A stretch of DNA of 64,000 nucleotides, from the NCBI GenBank assembly GCA_963971425.1, contig OZ020524.1, positions 21,753,022 through 21,817,021 of the forward strand. Direction: 5' to 3'. The translations under genes and the position numbers were made by a program. This DNA is from Bryoerythrophyllum caledonicum. Lineage: Eukaryota > Streptophyta > Bryopsida > Pottiales > Pottiaceae. Under the pieces are notes generated by a model. The model searched no databases, was not told the DNA's origin, and saw only the letters and a list, made by a program, of their open reading frames with translations. This document shows, one piece after another, positions 10,274 to 21,000 of the stretch; position 1 is the stretch's first letter; each line of letters opens with the position of its first letter.

Positions 10274-12338
10274 ATGAAGTCTGTGCCGATGGCGAAGAAG
10301 AAGAGGACGGATAGAGATGGGCGCGGCCGAAGAGACGAAGAGTCGGCAATTGCACTGCCGCCTTTAACCCGTGTCCTTCCGGAGATACCAAAAGACCCAG
10401 ACAAAGTCAGCATGCTGAAGACCACTCTGAAGTACATGGGTTGTGACGGGTTGCTTGAGGTTCCGTGGGACATCCGGGAAGAGGTCTACGTCCGGGAACT
10501 TGTCGGAGCGCCAGACGAGAAGTACAAGGGGTTGATGAGAGCCCATCCGGAGGTCTGGGGAGTTCCGGAGTGGTCTCAAGCTTACGACTTCCGAGCCGGC
10601 CGTACCAAGGTGGTGGAACGGAGGGACGAGTTCCTGGCAGTGGAATTCGGAGGACCAACAGACCCGAAAGATAGCTACAACCTCCAAGACCTTCGGCACC
10701 TGGATGCCCAACTTGTGCTAGGGTTTTAAAACCCTATCTTCCATCCGGAAAAGCCGAAGCAGGTGGTGGCGAAGTGGGCCTGCACTTTCCTCGGAGCACT
10801 CCGGGGGAAGATCGTCGTCGACTGGGGAACGTTGATGACCGACCTGATCAACCGGCTCGTGGCCAATCTTCAGAAGGTGAAGAAATCAGCAACACCTCTG
10901 GCCTCGTATGTGGTGCACCTTTATGCTCACCACCATCAGGTGACCCAGACGGAAATCCGGTAGTACGATGAAGTCCTTAACTTCCAGAAGTATGGAGGGG
11001 ATGAGTCGGAAGAAGAGGAGTCCGGAGGGAAGGAGACGGTGCCGGAAGCAGCAACCACGGGCACTCCGGAGGGCCGGAAGGCTCCCAAGAGACCTCGGGG
11101 GAAGGAGCCCGAAGCTGAGAGTCCGGAAATACGCAGCTCCTCTGCATCATCCAGAGAAGACGAGTCCGGACCGTCGGAGGGGACCAGCCGGAAGAGGAGA
11201 AAGGTCGACAAGAGCGATTCCAAGGGTCAACTCAAACTGATGGATGAGCTCACTTGGAATATTGGCTGGAGAGTTGGGCTCCTTAAGGAGACCAACTACA
11301 TCATCACCACCAACGTGGAGCAAATGTTCCAAAGTTTGGACATCGACCGGCCGGAGGACGCCATCACCATGGTGGAGGAGCTCCGGAACCGGGAGATGGA
11401 TGCAAAGGCGCTGCATACCCAACTCTCTACTATGTACAAGGCCAGTACAGAAATGGAGAAGAAGATGAAGCATTACCTGTCGCCGAGGCAGCCCTGGCGG
11501 TGATGGCCCGGAAGGAAGCCGAGGCGAAGGCCTTGCTTCCGCAGCGGCCCTAACGGAGGTCCGGGCGGCCTTGCAACTTCCGGTCGACGTGGTCAACCGG
11601 AGCCGGCTCTTCACCGAACTGGTGGAGAAGAAGGAAAAGGTCACCAGGGCCAACATCATTCGGTTTCTCCTAGACCAAGCGGAGAAGATGGGCCGGACCT
11701 GGGACCAGATCAAGATGTTGGTTGACAACGTCACCGTGGAGCCTCCGGAAGACCCAGCAGCACCTGGACCGGACAGCACCACGACACCAGTACGGACCAC
11801 AGCCTCTCCGGGACCTCCGGCCAACTCCACTCCAGCTCCGGGCACGTCAGCAAATCCGGAGTCGCTGGACACTCCGTCACCCCAGACGCCAGCGGAGGGC
11901 ATCGTACTTCTCAACCCAAGTACGAGTGAGATCCTGAAGACCCTGCCGGATCTCCTGTCGCCACCCAACATGCGTTTGCCAGATCCTCCGACAGAAGGCG
12001 ACATCGCTGTCCTACCAAGGTCCGTCTCACGGAGGTTGGCGTCCGGATCGAGGAGTCCTTCCGAAAGCTACAGAGACTTGGTCCAAGAGACCAAGTCAGC
12101 TTCCGCAACGGAAATACCAGCACCACTGGTTCCGGAAGGATCACCGGAACAACCCCCTCCACCGCCGGACGTCAGTACTCTGGTGGTGGCTGCTCCTCCA
12201 ACAGCAGGACCATCGATCCGGAAGACCGACCTTTCACCTGCAACGTCGAAGAAGGCGAAGGGCAAGTCGCGCGTTCCGGTGGAGATTTCCCCCTCCCGCC
12301 GGAGTGGGAGAAATCGGGGTCCCGGTGCTCCCACTTAG
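10274..12338 (+). pseudogene. Gag-like protein of copy 1, broken
   Basis: The start is ATG 10274 (MKSVPMAKKKRTDRDGRGRR), conserved in copy 2. The N-terminal half has a conserved module (VPEWSQAYDFRAGRTKVVER ... WACTFLGALRGKIVVDWG ... SYVVHLYAHHHQ), which resembles the 'putative plant transposon protein' gag-like domain. A coiled-coil-like segment (~11250-11500) and a Pro/Ser-rich C-terminus with a basic end follow. Two in-frame stops occur (TAA 10727-10729 and TAG 10961-10963), both absent from copy 2. A frame change lies between 11500 and 11571. It would act in particle assembly if gag-like; there is no protease, RT or integrase, so the element would depend on an autonomous partner. Confidence 0.75.
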
Positions 12339-13558
12339 GGTTAGTTAGGTTGTATGTTTCTTTTTCCCTTTTTCTCAGAGTTAGAGTCCGGATGAGCAGC
12401 GACTAACGATGGGGCCCCAAGTGCACCCGGCTGCTGCCGGAATCAATAGCCAGTTTTGAAGTTAGAGTAGGAATTTCGGAGGCCGGAACTGTTCCGAGAT
12501 TTTAGGATCTGAGATCCGATCTAGGACTTTTCCGGATTTCTCGGATCTTTTAGATAAGATCTAGCGGATTTTCCGTAGGCATAGGTAGAAGGAAATCTGA
12601 ATTTAGAGAATTTAGAGAGTACTTAGTAGTGAGGTTTTGGGAAAAACCTTTATCTTGTTCTTCTCACTCGGAAATATACGTTATCATTTGCACTAGATTT
12701 GCTACCTTGTGTTATTGTGTGGCGTATGGAACCTGTGAGTGACGGATCCATTCTTGAAGGTAGGGTTGTGTGAGTAATTTTTCCGGAATAGGGTAAGTCC
12801 ATTGTTTTGCCGGAGGGGGAAGCTATCAAGGTCGATATCAAGAGATCGCCTGGGAGAGCTGGAGAGAACTATTGCAGAGGTGTTCCTGGTAGTCTCTAGG
12901 GTCCGGAAGTAGCCAGGAGGGGAGGAGATGAACTGCAGAGGTGTTCCTGGTAATCTCTAGTTCATGGAAGTAACCGTGCTAAACTGGATTCCGGTCACGG
13001 CCAGAGTTCTTCCCTAAGAAAGGAAAAAGCCTGATATCCATATCTAGACGGAATAACCATAGTGAATAGTGAGTCTCTGCACCGGAAAATTGCAACCATG
13101 CCCGCCGGAATGTTGTTGTAGTCCGGATTAGTCTCTGTGTGACCGCATCCGGAAGGCCTTCCGTATGTCGTGAGAGTAGTTGTCCGGCAGCAACAATCAA
13201 ATTAAGAGTTAGCAGAGTAGGGAGAGTGGTGTTTGGTCACTATAAGATCCAGACAGTGGGTGCCTAGCCACTTAAAGTCACCAGGCAGTGGGAAACCCAG
13301 CCACTTACACAAAACAGGGTCAGTGGACTCCGGCCACTCGTTTAAAAACTCCAGGAGACTTTCTGAAGAGGAACAGAGATAAATCAAACTACCCTCTAGA
13401 CTTTCGGAGATTACTTGCCGGAAATCACTGTACATAATTTGGAATCCGGAAGGATCCGGATCTACCCTACGTAAGTAATGACTGTAGCTAACTCATAAAC
13501 GGATTGCTGGGATATAGTTTAGTAATCCGGAATATTGGAGAAAGAACATTAGGTCTCT
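12339..13558 (+). other. 3' non-coding region of copy 1
   Basis: About 1.2 kb without open frames, rich in TCCGGA/CCGGAA. It is conserved as sequence in copy 2 (about 48860-50040, minus strand). It contains duplicated 'gaggtgttcctggta.tctctag' segments (near 12876 and 12936) and the run of short hairpins at 13225-13338. Confidence 0.7.
13225..13338. repeat. Run of AGTGG/CCACT hairpins in the 3' region
   Basis: Four consecutive short stem-loops: 13225-13241 (AGTG...CACT), 13255-13272, 13287-13305 and 13322-13338 (each AGTGG...CCACT with 7-9 base loops). Copy 2 keeps at least two as perfect pairs at 49.06-49.17 kb, while loops and spacers differ. A conserved RNA structure in the element transcript (dimerisation, packaging or export) is a reasonable inference. 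Confidence 0.6.
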
Positions 13559-13648
13559 GTGGGAACGAAACCGGAGCGGTTACTCTGGAAAGCATCTAGT
13601 GACGATTGGGTGCATTCCAGAGGGATACTGTCTCTACAAACCGCAACA

Positions 13649-13653
13649 ACGTA
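13649..13653. repeat. Target-site duplication ACGTA (right)
   Basis: Partner of 9745-9749. It directly follows the CA end of the inserted element. Confidence 0.9.
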
Positions 13654-13876
13654 CCCAGGCATAAAAGACCGCTCGTGCCAGGAACTTCTTTAGATCCACT
13701 TCAGAGCATGGATACTTAGGAAAATGATTATGTTTCCGTCAAAAGTCCGACTTGTTCCACATCCTCAGCCACATGACCTTGTATTTGGCGGGAACAACTG
13801 TCGTGGCGACAAGCAGAAGCTTCTCAAGGCCCATCTCTACTCGGTCCAAGTTATGCCTGTCATAGTTCTTTCGAAC
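13654..13876 (-). pseudogene. Element H gene, last exon, 5' part
   Basis: The acceptor is 'cggaacag' with the exon starting at 13876 (VRKNYDRHNLDRVEMGLEKL). An in-frame TGA at 13739-13741 (WNKSDF then stop) is followed in the same frame by RKHNHFPKYPCSEVDLKKFL, which runs into the target-site duplication and on into 9749-9034. The domain is unrecognised. Confidence 0.7.
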
Positions 13877-13986
13877 CTGTTCCGTGACACAGAAGGACAC
13901 AAAAATAATTATACATTGTGCTCGAACATGTCTCGACACAAATGGAAAAGAAAAAATATTTCAAAGTCATATCCAGTTGAGTTAGT

Positions 13987-14500
13987 AGGGTGAAAGTCCA
14001 CTAAGGAGGTATATTTATAGTGACACAAATGGTTTTGCAAAGAGTCAGGAACCTTCTTTTGCTGCATAGTGCAATGTGGGATTGATCTTGGAATTCTATT
14101 GATGGAATGTGATAATTTCCTTGATTTAAAGTCTAGGAACCTCAAAAATGTTGAGTTCTGACTTACGGTTTGGCCAATATAGGTATATCTTTCATCAATA
14201 TATACCTGTCACAAGTATATGACATTTGCCAAATATACTTATTTTGAGAGTTCTAGGAAGTCAAATACTTCAAAAGTTTTGGGACACATTCACGCCATAA
14301 TGTGTTCATATATTATAATTGAAAATTCTAGATCGAAAACTTATTTTTACTTTTATTGCTAAAAAACGAGATATTTCTTCAAGGCTCCTAAAAGAGGACT
14401 CAATGTTGATTTTTTCTTTGATTTCATATCCAATCAGATACATCAGATATATTTGCCCAAAAGTAAGTAATCCTAGCTGACTTCTACCCAGTATTACGTC
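13987..14500. repeat. Duplicated intron segment, copy 1
   Basis: Starts 'ggtgaaagtccactaagg' and matches 15169-15770 nearly base for base, ending in the shared 'gcccaaaagt.agtaa.cctagctgac'. Copy 2 has about 110 extra bases near its end. Both belong to the intron between exons c and d of the element H gene. They flank the foldback cluster at 14565-15040. Confidence 0.85.
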
Positions 14501-14564
14501 CTCACTAGTAGCTATAACTCGCAAACAGACTACAAAATTAAGAAAATCTCTTGATACTATGGTG

Positions 14565-15040
14565 GTACTCGGTGTCGCCTGGGTACCCTCTCGGAATCGG
14601 GGGAGGACCACCCAGCCGAGTCCCCTCCCAGTTCCGAGAGGGTACCCGGCGTTGCCCGGATACCATCGGGAGTACCTTCTCGTAATGAGAGGGTATGCTG
14701 GATGATACCTGGGCGACGCCGGGTACCCTCTCGAAATGGGAGGGTACTCGGCCCCGTTGACTTCCTTTGATTCCGAGAGGGTACCCGGTGTCGCACGGGT
14801 ACCTTCGAGAGTACCCTCTTATAACGAGAGGGTACTCCCGCTGGTACCCGTGCGACACCGGGTACCCTCTCAGAACCAAGCGGGGTCAACCCGGACGAGT
14901 CCCCCTCCAACTCCGGGAGAGAACCCGGCGTCACCTGGGTACCCCCTAGCATACCCTCGCGTAATGAGTCGGTATGCTGAGTGGTACCCAGGCGACGCCG
15001 GGTATCCTCCCGGAATAGGAGTGGAGGTTGACCTGGTTTA
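14565..15040. repeat. Foldback cluster built on GAGAGGGTACCC
   Basis: Alternating GTACCCTCTCG and CGAGAGGGTAC words with GGTACC centres, arranged as several nested inverted repeats (for example 14580-14592 against 14636-14646, and 14789-14808 against 14850-14873). The tract is GC-rich in an AT-rich surrounding and sits between two direct copies of an intron segment. The same dyad occurs twice just downstream of the MULE at 37-41 kb (40974-40998, 41122-41147), so it may be a relic of that family. No reliable coding. Confidence 0.75.
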
Positions 15041-15168
15041 GACCCCTAATTTCACTTCACACCCTATGAAGCCTAATAGCAGGATTAGCAGCCTAATAGT
15101 ATGCTATAGGTCCTAGTCATTTGCAAATAATTTTCCTTCTTATAAACTAGCTTCACGAAATATAACTA

Positions 15169-15770
15169 GGTGAAAGTCCACTAAGGTGGTATATTTATAG
15201 TGTCACAAATGGTTTTGGAAAGAGTCACGAACCTTCTTTTGCTCCATAGTGCAAATGTGGAATCGATCTTGGAATTCTATTGATGGAATGTGATAATTGC
15301 CTTGATTTAAAGTCTAGGAAACTCAAAAATGTTGAGTTTCAACCTAAGGCTTGGCCAATATAGGTATATCTTTCATCAGTATATACCTGTCACAAATATA
15401 TGACATTTGCCAAATATACTTATTTTGAGAGTTCTAGGAAGTCAAATACTTCAAAAGTTTTGGGACACATTCATGCCATAATGTGTTCATATATTATATT
15501 TGAAAATTTTAAAACGAAAACTTATTTTCACTTTTATCGCTAAAAAACGAGATATTTCTTCAAGGCTCCTAAAATAGGACTCAATGTTGATTTTTTCTTT
15601 GATTTCTTATCCAATCAGATACATCATGCATAGATCCATCCTGAAACATAATTTTTTCTTAAGAAAAACCTTTTTTTCCCATTAAATTGGGCAAAATTAA
15701 GTTTTTTTGGCCAAAAAATATACTTCCGGGTATATTTTTTTTGCCCAAAAGTGAGTAACCCTAGCTGACT
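15169..15770. repeat. Duplicated intron segment, copy 2
   Basis: Direct repeat of 13987-14500 with an extra ~110 bases (about 15627-15740, T-rich). It leads into the splice donor of exon c (minus strand, donor at 15818). Confidence 0.85.
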
Positions 15771-15818
15771 TCTACCCAACTCCCAAAGAGGATGATTAAT
15801 TGTTGTTTGGGTAGTTAC

Positions 15819-16073
15819 CTCGTCAAAGAAGCTTTCACCGTTAGCTGGGTTTGCCACTCCAGCCAGCTTGCCAAATCTCTTTGTTAACTTATCACGCTTT
15901 AGACGGATCTGGCCTTTCATATACTCTTGCATACCTCGTCCAGTTTGTTCGTCCTCTCGAGTCTCTGCCAGATACGCTAGTCGCTCTTTCACTACGGTTT
16001 CGTGCAACTCGTCCTGCCAGACCTCGCTAATCAAGTATGAGCTCCCAATGAAAATTTGCTTGATGCTGTATTT
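15819..16073 (-). pseudogene. Element H gene, exon c
   Basis: Minus strand: VKYSIKQIFIGSS...SEVWQDELHETVVKERL, then a charged helical stretch, ending FFDE with a canonical donor (gtaactac) at 15818. The acceptor side coincides with the end of element A: the word AGTCCAGAAATAGTT overlaps the start of coding, so the exact exon edge is uncertain. The reading frame is open throughout. No domain recognised. Confidence 0.6.
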
Positions 16074-16077
16074 AACT

Positions 16078-16105
16078 ATTTCTGGACTTTGCAAAGTCCA
16101 GAAAT
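16078..16105. repeat. 28-bp perfect palindrome at the left end of element A
   Basis: atttctggactttg followed directly by its own reverse complement. It contains the terminal word (AACTATTTCTGGACT) plus an inverted second copy of AGTCCAGAAAT. At the right end the second AGTCCAG copy is spaced instead (33729-33737). A likely transposase recognition region or head-to-head terminal duplication. Confidence 0.85.
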
Positions 16106-16189
16106 AAGGAAGAAGGATTTTAGTCTCGTAAAATAGTCGCACCAAAGAATATGAAAGGGATACCCAGTTAATTTATTTTATTCATTCAG

Positions 16190-16442
16190 CCGGATATCTC
16201 CGGATGGTTTCAGTGATACATGACTAATCGAATATAGTGATAAAACAAGCGTGAAATTTCGTTCGTCGTGATCGACAAAATGATAACAACTTTCAAGCTA
16301 ACACATTTATAAAACAACCATGTAATATGGTGTACTGTACATTTCTGTGGTAATATCGTGTAGAAGATGAGTACAGTGCATTTCAGAGCTTGAAGCATTG
16401 ACATGCAAGGAATGCCGTTCAGACATCCGGAGATATCTGGTC
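16190..16442. repeat. Two variant CCGGAGATCTCCGG sites near left end
   Basis: 16190-16203 (CCGGATATCTCCGG) and 16429-16442 (CCGGAGATATCTGG), one or two bases off the element A palindrome. They mark the left side of element A; variants of the same kind mark the right side. Confidence 0.75.
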
Positions 16443-16626
16443 GAAAGCAAAGTACTAAAAATATAATTGCTCGGCTGTTCAAAAACGACAATGCTACTCT
16501 GGAATGAAGTCTCTTTACAAAAGCGTTTGATACAAGACCAAATGTAGGAAAAAGCAGTGACTGGTCTGAGCAAAATTCGTGGATCTAACAACAAATTCTA
16601 TCCTCGCACAACCTCTCTGAAGAGCT

Positions 16627-17064
16627 CTAAAGATCCTTCCAGTGAGCCGGTGCGTACATGTCCGAATCGACATCAGACCCTGTGTCACACCCAATTTGAA
16701 ATGGGCTGCAGCCGCCATCCGAAGAAGATTCCTCCTCGTCTTCATACCAGGGGTCGTCCTCCACCTCTTCTTCAACCGAAGCAGCTCTATCAAGGGTCTC
16801 TTCCACATCGGAGTCGATCTGCTTCTCGTCCTCCGCATCACAGTCGATGCCGTAGTCCTCCTCTTGAACAAACTTGCTCTCAGGGTCATCCTCCAATTCG
16901 TCTAGAACACGCCGATCGGAACAGATCGCCCTTCTGTACTCGACTTGTAAGAAAAGCAGTCTTCCCTTCTCCGAACCCTGAGCCTCGCTCACCATCCTTC
17001 GTGAAACTCTCCTATCTACCGAATCAGAGACATCCCTCTCCCTCTTTCTACTTCCGAAAGCCAT
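16627..17064 (-). CDS. Small acidic hypothetical protein, 145 aa
   Basis: The first ATG on the minus strand is 17064 (MAFGSRKRERDVSDSVDRR). The N-terminus is basic and could be a nuclear signal. The rest is strongly acidic (EEVEDDPWYEDEEESSSDGG). I do not recognise the family. The charge split resembles histone-chaperone-like or activator-like tails, but that is only composition. It sits at the left edge of element A, downstream of and in the same direction as the DUF7869 gene. The opposite strand also has an open frame of poorer composition. Confidence 0.4.
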   Translation of the reverse strand: MAFGSRKRERDVSDSVDRRVSRRMVSEAQGSEKGRLLFLQVEYRRAICSDRRVLDELEDDPESKFVQEEDYGIDCDAEDEKQIDSDVEETLDRAASVEEEVEDDPWYEDEEESSSDGGCSPFQIGCDTGSDVDSDMYAPAHWKDL

Positions 17065-17532
17065 CTCCTCTCTCTCCACTGTGGCTATGGCCTAACAAGA
17101 CTTATGGTTGAAAGACAAAACATATGGATTACTGCAGCCCTGAACCCTCTCTTATACAATCCTCCCCACCAACCCACTAACTACACTTCTCGAGCGTAGG
17201 TACATTGATTTAAGTCGCCATAACACCGAGACTGATGGACTTAATGGCAGATGCCAAATTCATGAACGAACAACATGGTAGGCCACGCGTGAAACGTCCT
17301 GTGATAATGAGATGTGAGAAGTACAATCTCCGCCGCCAACCATCAGCATCACTTCAATCAAATGAAAGAACTCGGATGACTGATATTAACTGTGTAATTG
17401 ACCGCCCACTTTCATATTAGCAGTGGCATGTCATAAATCAAAGAAGGAACCAGCCAGGAGAATGCCAAAAAGGTCTCTGTCATTTTGAAACAAGTTCCAT
17501 TGATAGAGAAATTGCAGTATCGTAGTCACAGA

Positions 17533-17938
17533 AGATCTCCGGATATGATTCAATAATATTCAGAGCACCTAGGGAAGCTCAAAATTGGGAAATGTGGACC
17601 CCATTGATAAGAATGGTAGATGTGAATCTCGTATCCGGAGATCTCCGGCTAGATCTCACCCACTTGAACAAGGCAATACATGAACATTCGTCCGACCACG
17701 AAATTTGTCTTCCATACCCGGAGATCTCCGGTAAGCGTCCTATGAGATATGCGGGTCTGAAAATATTCCGGTGGAATAGACCAGTCAATAATAATTGTGT
17801 CACTACTCAATGTATCCTAATAACAGTGAATGGAAGAGCGCAAATCCGGTTCTCTTCACGAAAAGTGGCGAGAGCTGATTGGAGGGATGTCGAACTCTGG
17901 ACCAGAAAATAATAGTCTTCACAGCCGGAGATCTCCGG
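17533..17938. repeat. Cluster of CCGGAGATCTCCGG palindromes
   Basis: Perfect copies at 17635-17648, 17718-17731 and 17925-17938, plus a half site at 17533-17542. They lie in the ~100-500 bases beyond the 3' end of the DUF7869 gene. Flanking bases differ between sites, so only the 14-mer is conserved. Confidence 0.95.
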
Positions 17939-18030
17939 TGCTCCTCCGTGAGGTCGTAGAGACTCGACGAGATTTTTCAGAAACAGAATTTCACAGAACA
18001 GAATTCTAGGTATTGGGACTGATCACCGGA

Positions 18031-21000
18031 TCAAGGGTCAGCGGCATTCGCTTTCTCTAAGTTCACAAGCGCTGCTTCCTTCATTTTACGTGGAATGGAT
18101 CTCGTGAGTTGGTTAACTTTGCTAGACCAAGTCGCAAACAAAACAGAACTCACATGACACCATACAGGCTTCTCTTGGTCCGAAACCCAAGTGGCTTCCC
18201 AACAGTCCTGGTACTTCCGCTTCAGATTCTTCTGCTTGTTATCAGGCTCCCAATACTTAACGAGGAATTTTCCGTGGTTGACATTACCCTCATCCCTAAC
18301 AACGTCCGAAACTGCTCTACCCTGCCAGACAGGATAGATGTCTGGATCACTAGGTCTAACTAAAATCCAGGACCCGAGACGAATATCACGCCAAGGATTA
18401 AATGTGGACTTTGGGGCTTCATTGGCGGGTCCACAATAAGGCTCGAGAACCTCATCTTCGGGGGTGACATCCAATGGTTGTGGAAGCGATCCTAGCAGAT
18501 TTTCACCTCCCTCATGAGGGCCTCTCCAATCATGGGCTGGCCAGAATCCCTCTTCGAGCTCGGAGGGCGTCTGTGGAAGTGGCTTGTCAAGCTCGTCGAT
18601 GACGTCCCTCCAGTACTGCAGGTATGGGCGGATGGAGTCTGCGTAACCTACGCACTTTGACATTCCAGACGCCCAGTAGTCCACGTACTTTCGAAGCCCC
18701 GTCTTAATGAAGTTTTTGTTCTCCGTCGCTTTTCTGGCCTTGTCTCTGGCAACATCTTGGTTTCCGACCGGGTTCTGCTCCTCATTACCCCATATGGGCT
18801 TGAAAGGGACGGGCTTCGGAGAGCCTGTTGGAAGCATGGGACGTCCGCTGTCATCTACCTTCCAGAGTTTTATCGGCTCTCTGTTCATCGGCAACCACTC
18901 TGCGTCAACGGCAGACTTCTTGAACTTCATGACCGGAACACTATCATTGTCAACGTAGAACTTGAAAAGATGCATATCACTAAGTCCCACCAGACGTGCC
19001 GCCCCACTGCATAAAAAGCCATCGACGTAAGATTTAAAGTCGGCCACCTCTTGGATAACTTCCGGCATGAAGGCTAGTTTCTGTGACTTCATGAATGCCT
19101 TCATCAAATCCGCTAGAATATATGTACTGCTTTTCTTCAGTTCTTTCGATAGATGACTAAAGTAAGCATCAATATCTTCATGCGTATGTCCGACAACCAA
19201 GAAGCCAACCTGTATCTCCTTGAAAACACCTCGAGCAGTTAGCAGTGATAAGAATGCCATCAAGTACTGGTTCTTGTTGTCCTTTGCTGAGTTGTCGAGC
19301 TGTAGAAACAATTTCGGTGGCAACGGTTTCGGTCCCTTAAAAGCACTGGGCTCCACGGGCTCTAAAGCGTCGACACACCTGCTCTTTTCCCTCATGAGCG
19401 CCGTGAACATCGAGTTTGGAGGAGGGTGCTCGAAGAGCGCGCGTGTCTCATGTAATGGTGCTCCCTCAAGCCGCCTAAAAAGTTTTGCTAGAGAGGATAT
19501 GGTGGCGTTCGAATCTCCCGGCCATAAAGCAGGAGCATAGTGAGCATACGCTCCGTCGACATGACCGTGAGCCACCATTCCGGTGACATTCATGGGAAGC
19601 TGTCCGAGACCAGATGTCGCCTTAGTAGTCCTCCACATGCGTGGAAGGGCCGTCTTCGCAGTGTCCATCTTGTCGTGAATGACACAGAGAAAGGTCAGCG
19701 GCTTCGCCTTCGACTCCTCCCTCCATGTCGCGTAAAGCTTCCGGCATGATTGTTGGTGATTCAAATGAGCTTGCCTGTTGCTATAGAAGAGCTCGTATGC
19801 GGGCGTACCCTTAGGAGTTGTCAGTAAGAACTGATTGAACTCATCGCAAGTACTGCATTTTGCGAAGGTGCTTCCAGACGGCTTAATAGCAACATTCCCA
19901 AAGAATTCCTTCCTTACCCTACTAACTGTGGACTGACTTACTGGAGGGAGACCGTAGGAGTCGTTTGTCTGCAAAATGAAAAATTAACCTAGTGAGAGGA
20001 AAAATTTAGAAGTACAATCCAACAGACGGTGCGAAGTACAGAGTTAATCAATTGAAGGTCAATGCAGAACAACGATGACCCAGCCGGAGATCTCCGGTTA
20101 AGATACTTGGACATCGGTCGACGGAGCAAGGAGAGTACAAATCCATTGCAATATGCGGGGACTGATAACGTACATCATTGACGCTGGCTCGAATTTGCTT
20201 CCAGTTGTTTCCCGCAGGAAGATACTTGAGAGTGTCAATCCGACCATTCCCGACACTCCGCATTTGGTGAGGCATTTGATCCGCGTTGTCATTAATAATC
20301 GACGTCATTGAGCCCATCGCCTGTATAATGGCAAGCCGTGGGCGCTTGATGCCCTTGTTACCGTGAGTTGCATTAATGATTCCTCTACTGAAATGTGCGA
20401 TGTACGTGTGAAACGTGGACTTCCGAATTCCATGGATCGTGTACCATGCAACGGAGCAAACCTCCGATTCCAAGAGCGTGACGTACTTTCTCTTCCGGTC
20501 CCCATCAATGGAGTGGAACTGCCCACCTACCGAGATTGCATACTCCTTTCTATCTTCAAAGGATTTGTCATAGAATTTCTGTCTAACAGAAAGAGTCTGG
20601 GATTGTTGAAAATACTGGCAGCATCGTTTGGGATAGCACCTTTCCGAGCTGACTTTGCGAATTTCGTCGTCGGTAGTCCTCTTGGTGTATAAGGATTCCT
20701 TCTTGTTAAGGTCTTGCTGTCGGGAAATGAAGCGGTAAGGCTCCTTCGCACGACCCCCCAAATGAGCGCCAGAATCTGGTTGTAAGGGCAGGGATGCGAA
20801 ATGATCAATTGTGCATTTCAATGAACGACCGGAAGGAAAACAACATTCAAGAATGGGCCACGACTCATGACTCATAATTCTCTCCGTGTCTCCCACAAAA
20901 ACATCAAGGACAGTTACACCAATATTATCTTCTCCCAAACATCCACTTCGGAAATGGTCTGCTGGGAAAGCGGCCATGATTCTCCCAGAGCAGAGCACCA

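Larger units (their letters stand above)
9750..13648 (+). mobile_element. Gag-bearing retroelement-like insertion, copy 1 (TR-GAG-like)
   Basis: A 3.9-kb element beginning TGTGGGATTCC and ending CCGCAACA, flanked by the 5-bp duplication ACGTA. TG...CA ends and a 5-bp duplication are typical of LTR-retroelement integration. A primer-binding-site-like TGGTGCCGGAAG follows the first 20 bases. It carries one gag-like frame and no pol. Unusually I see no matching long LTRs: the first 20 bases fold on themselves (TGTGGGA/TCCCACA) and the last ~90 hold a different hairpin. A second copy (48762-52260) shows the same asymmetric ends, so this is a real property of the family. TCCGGA is very frequent throughout. 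Confidence 0.85.
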
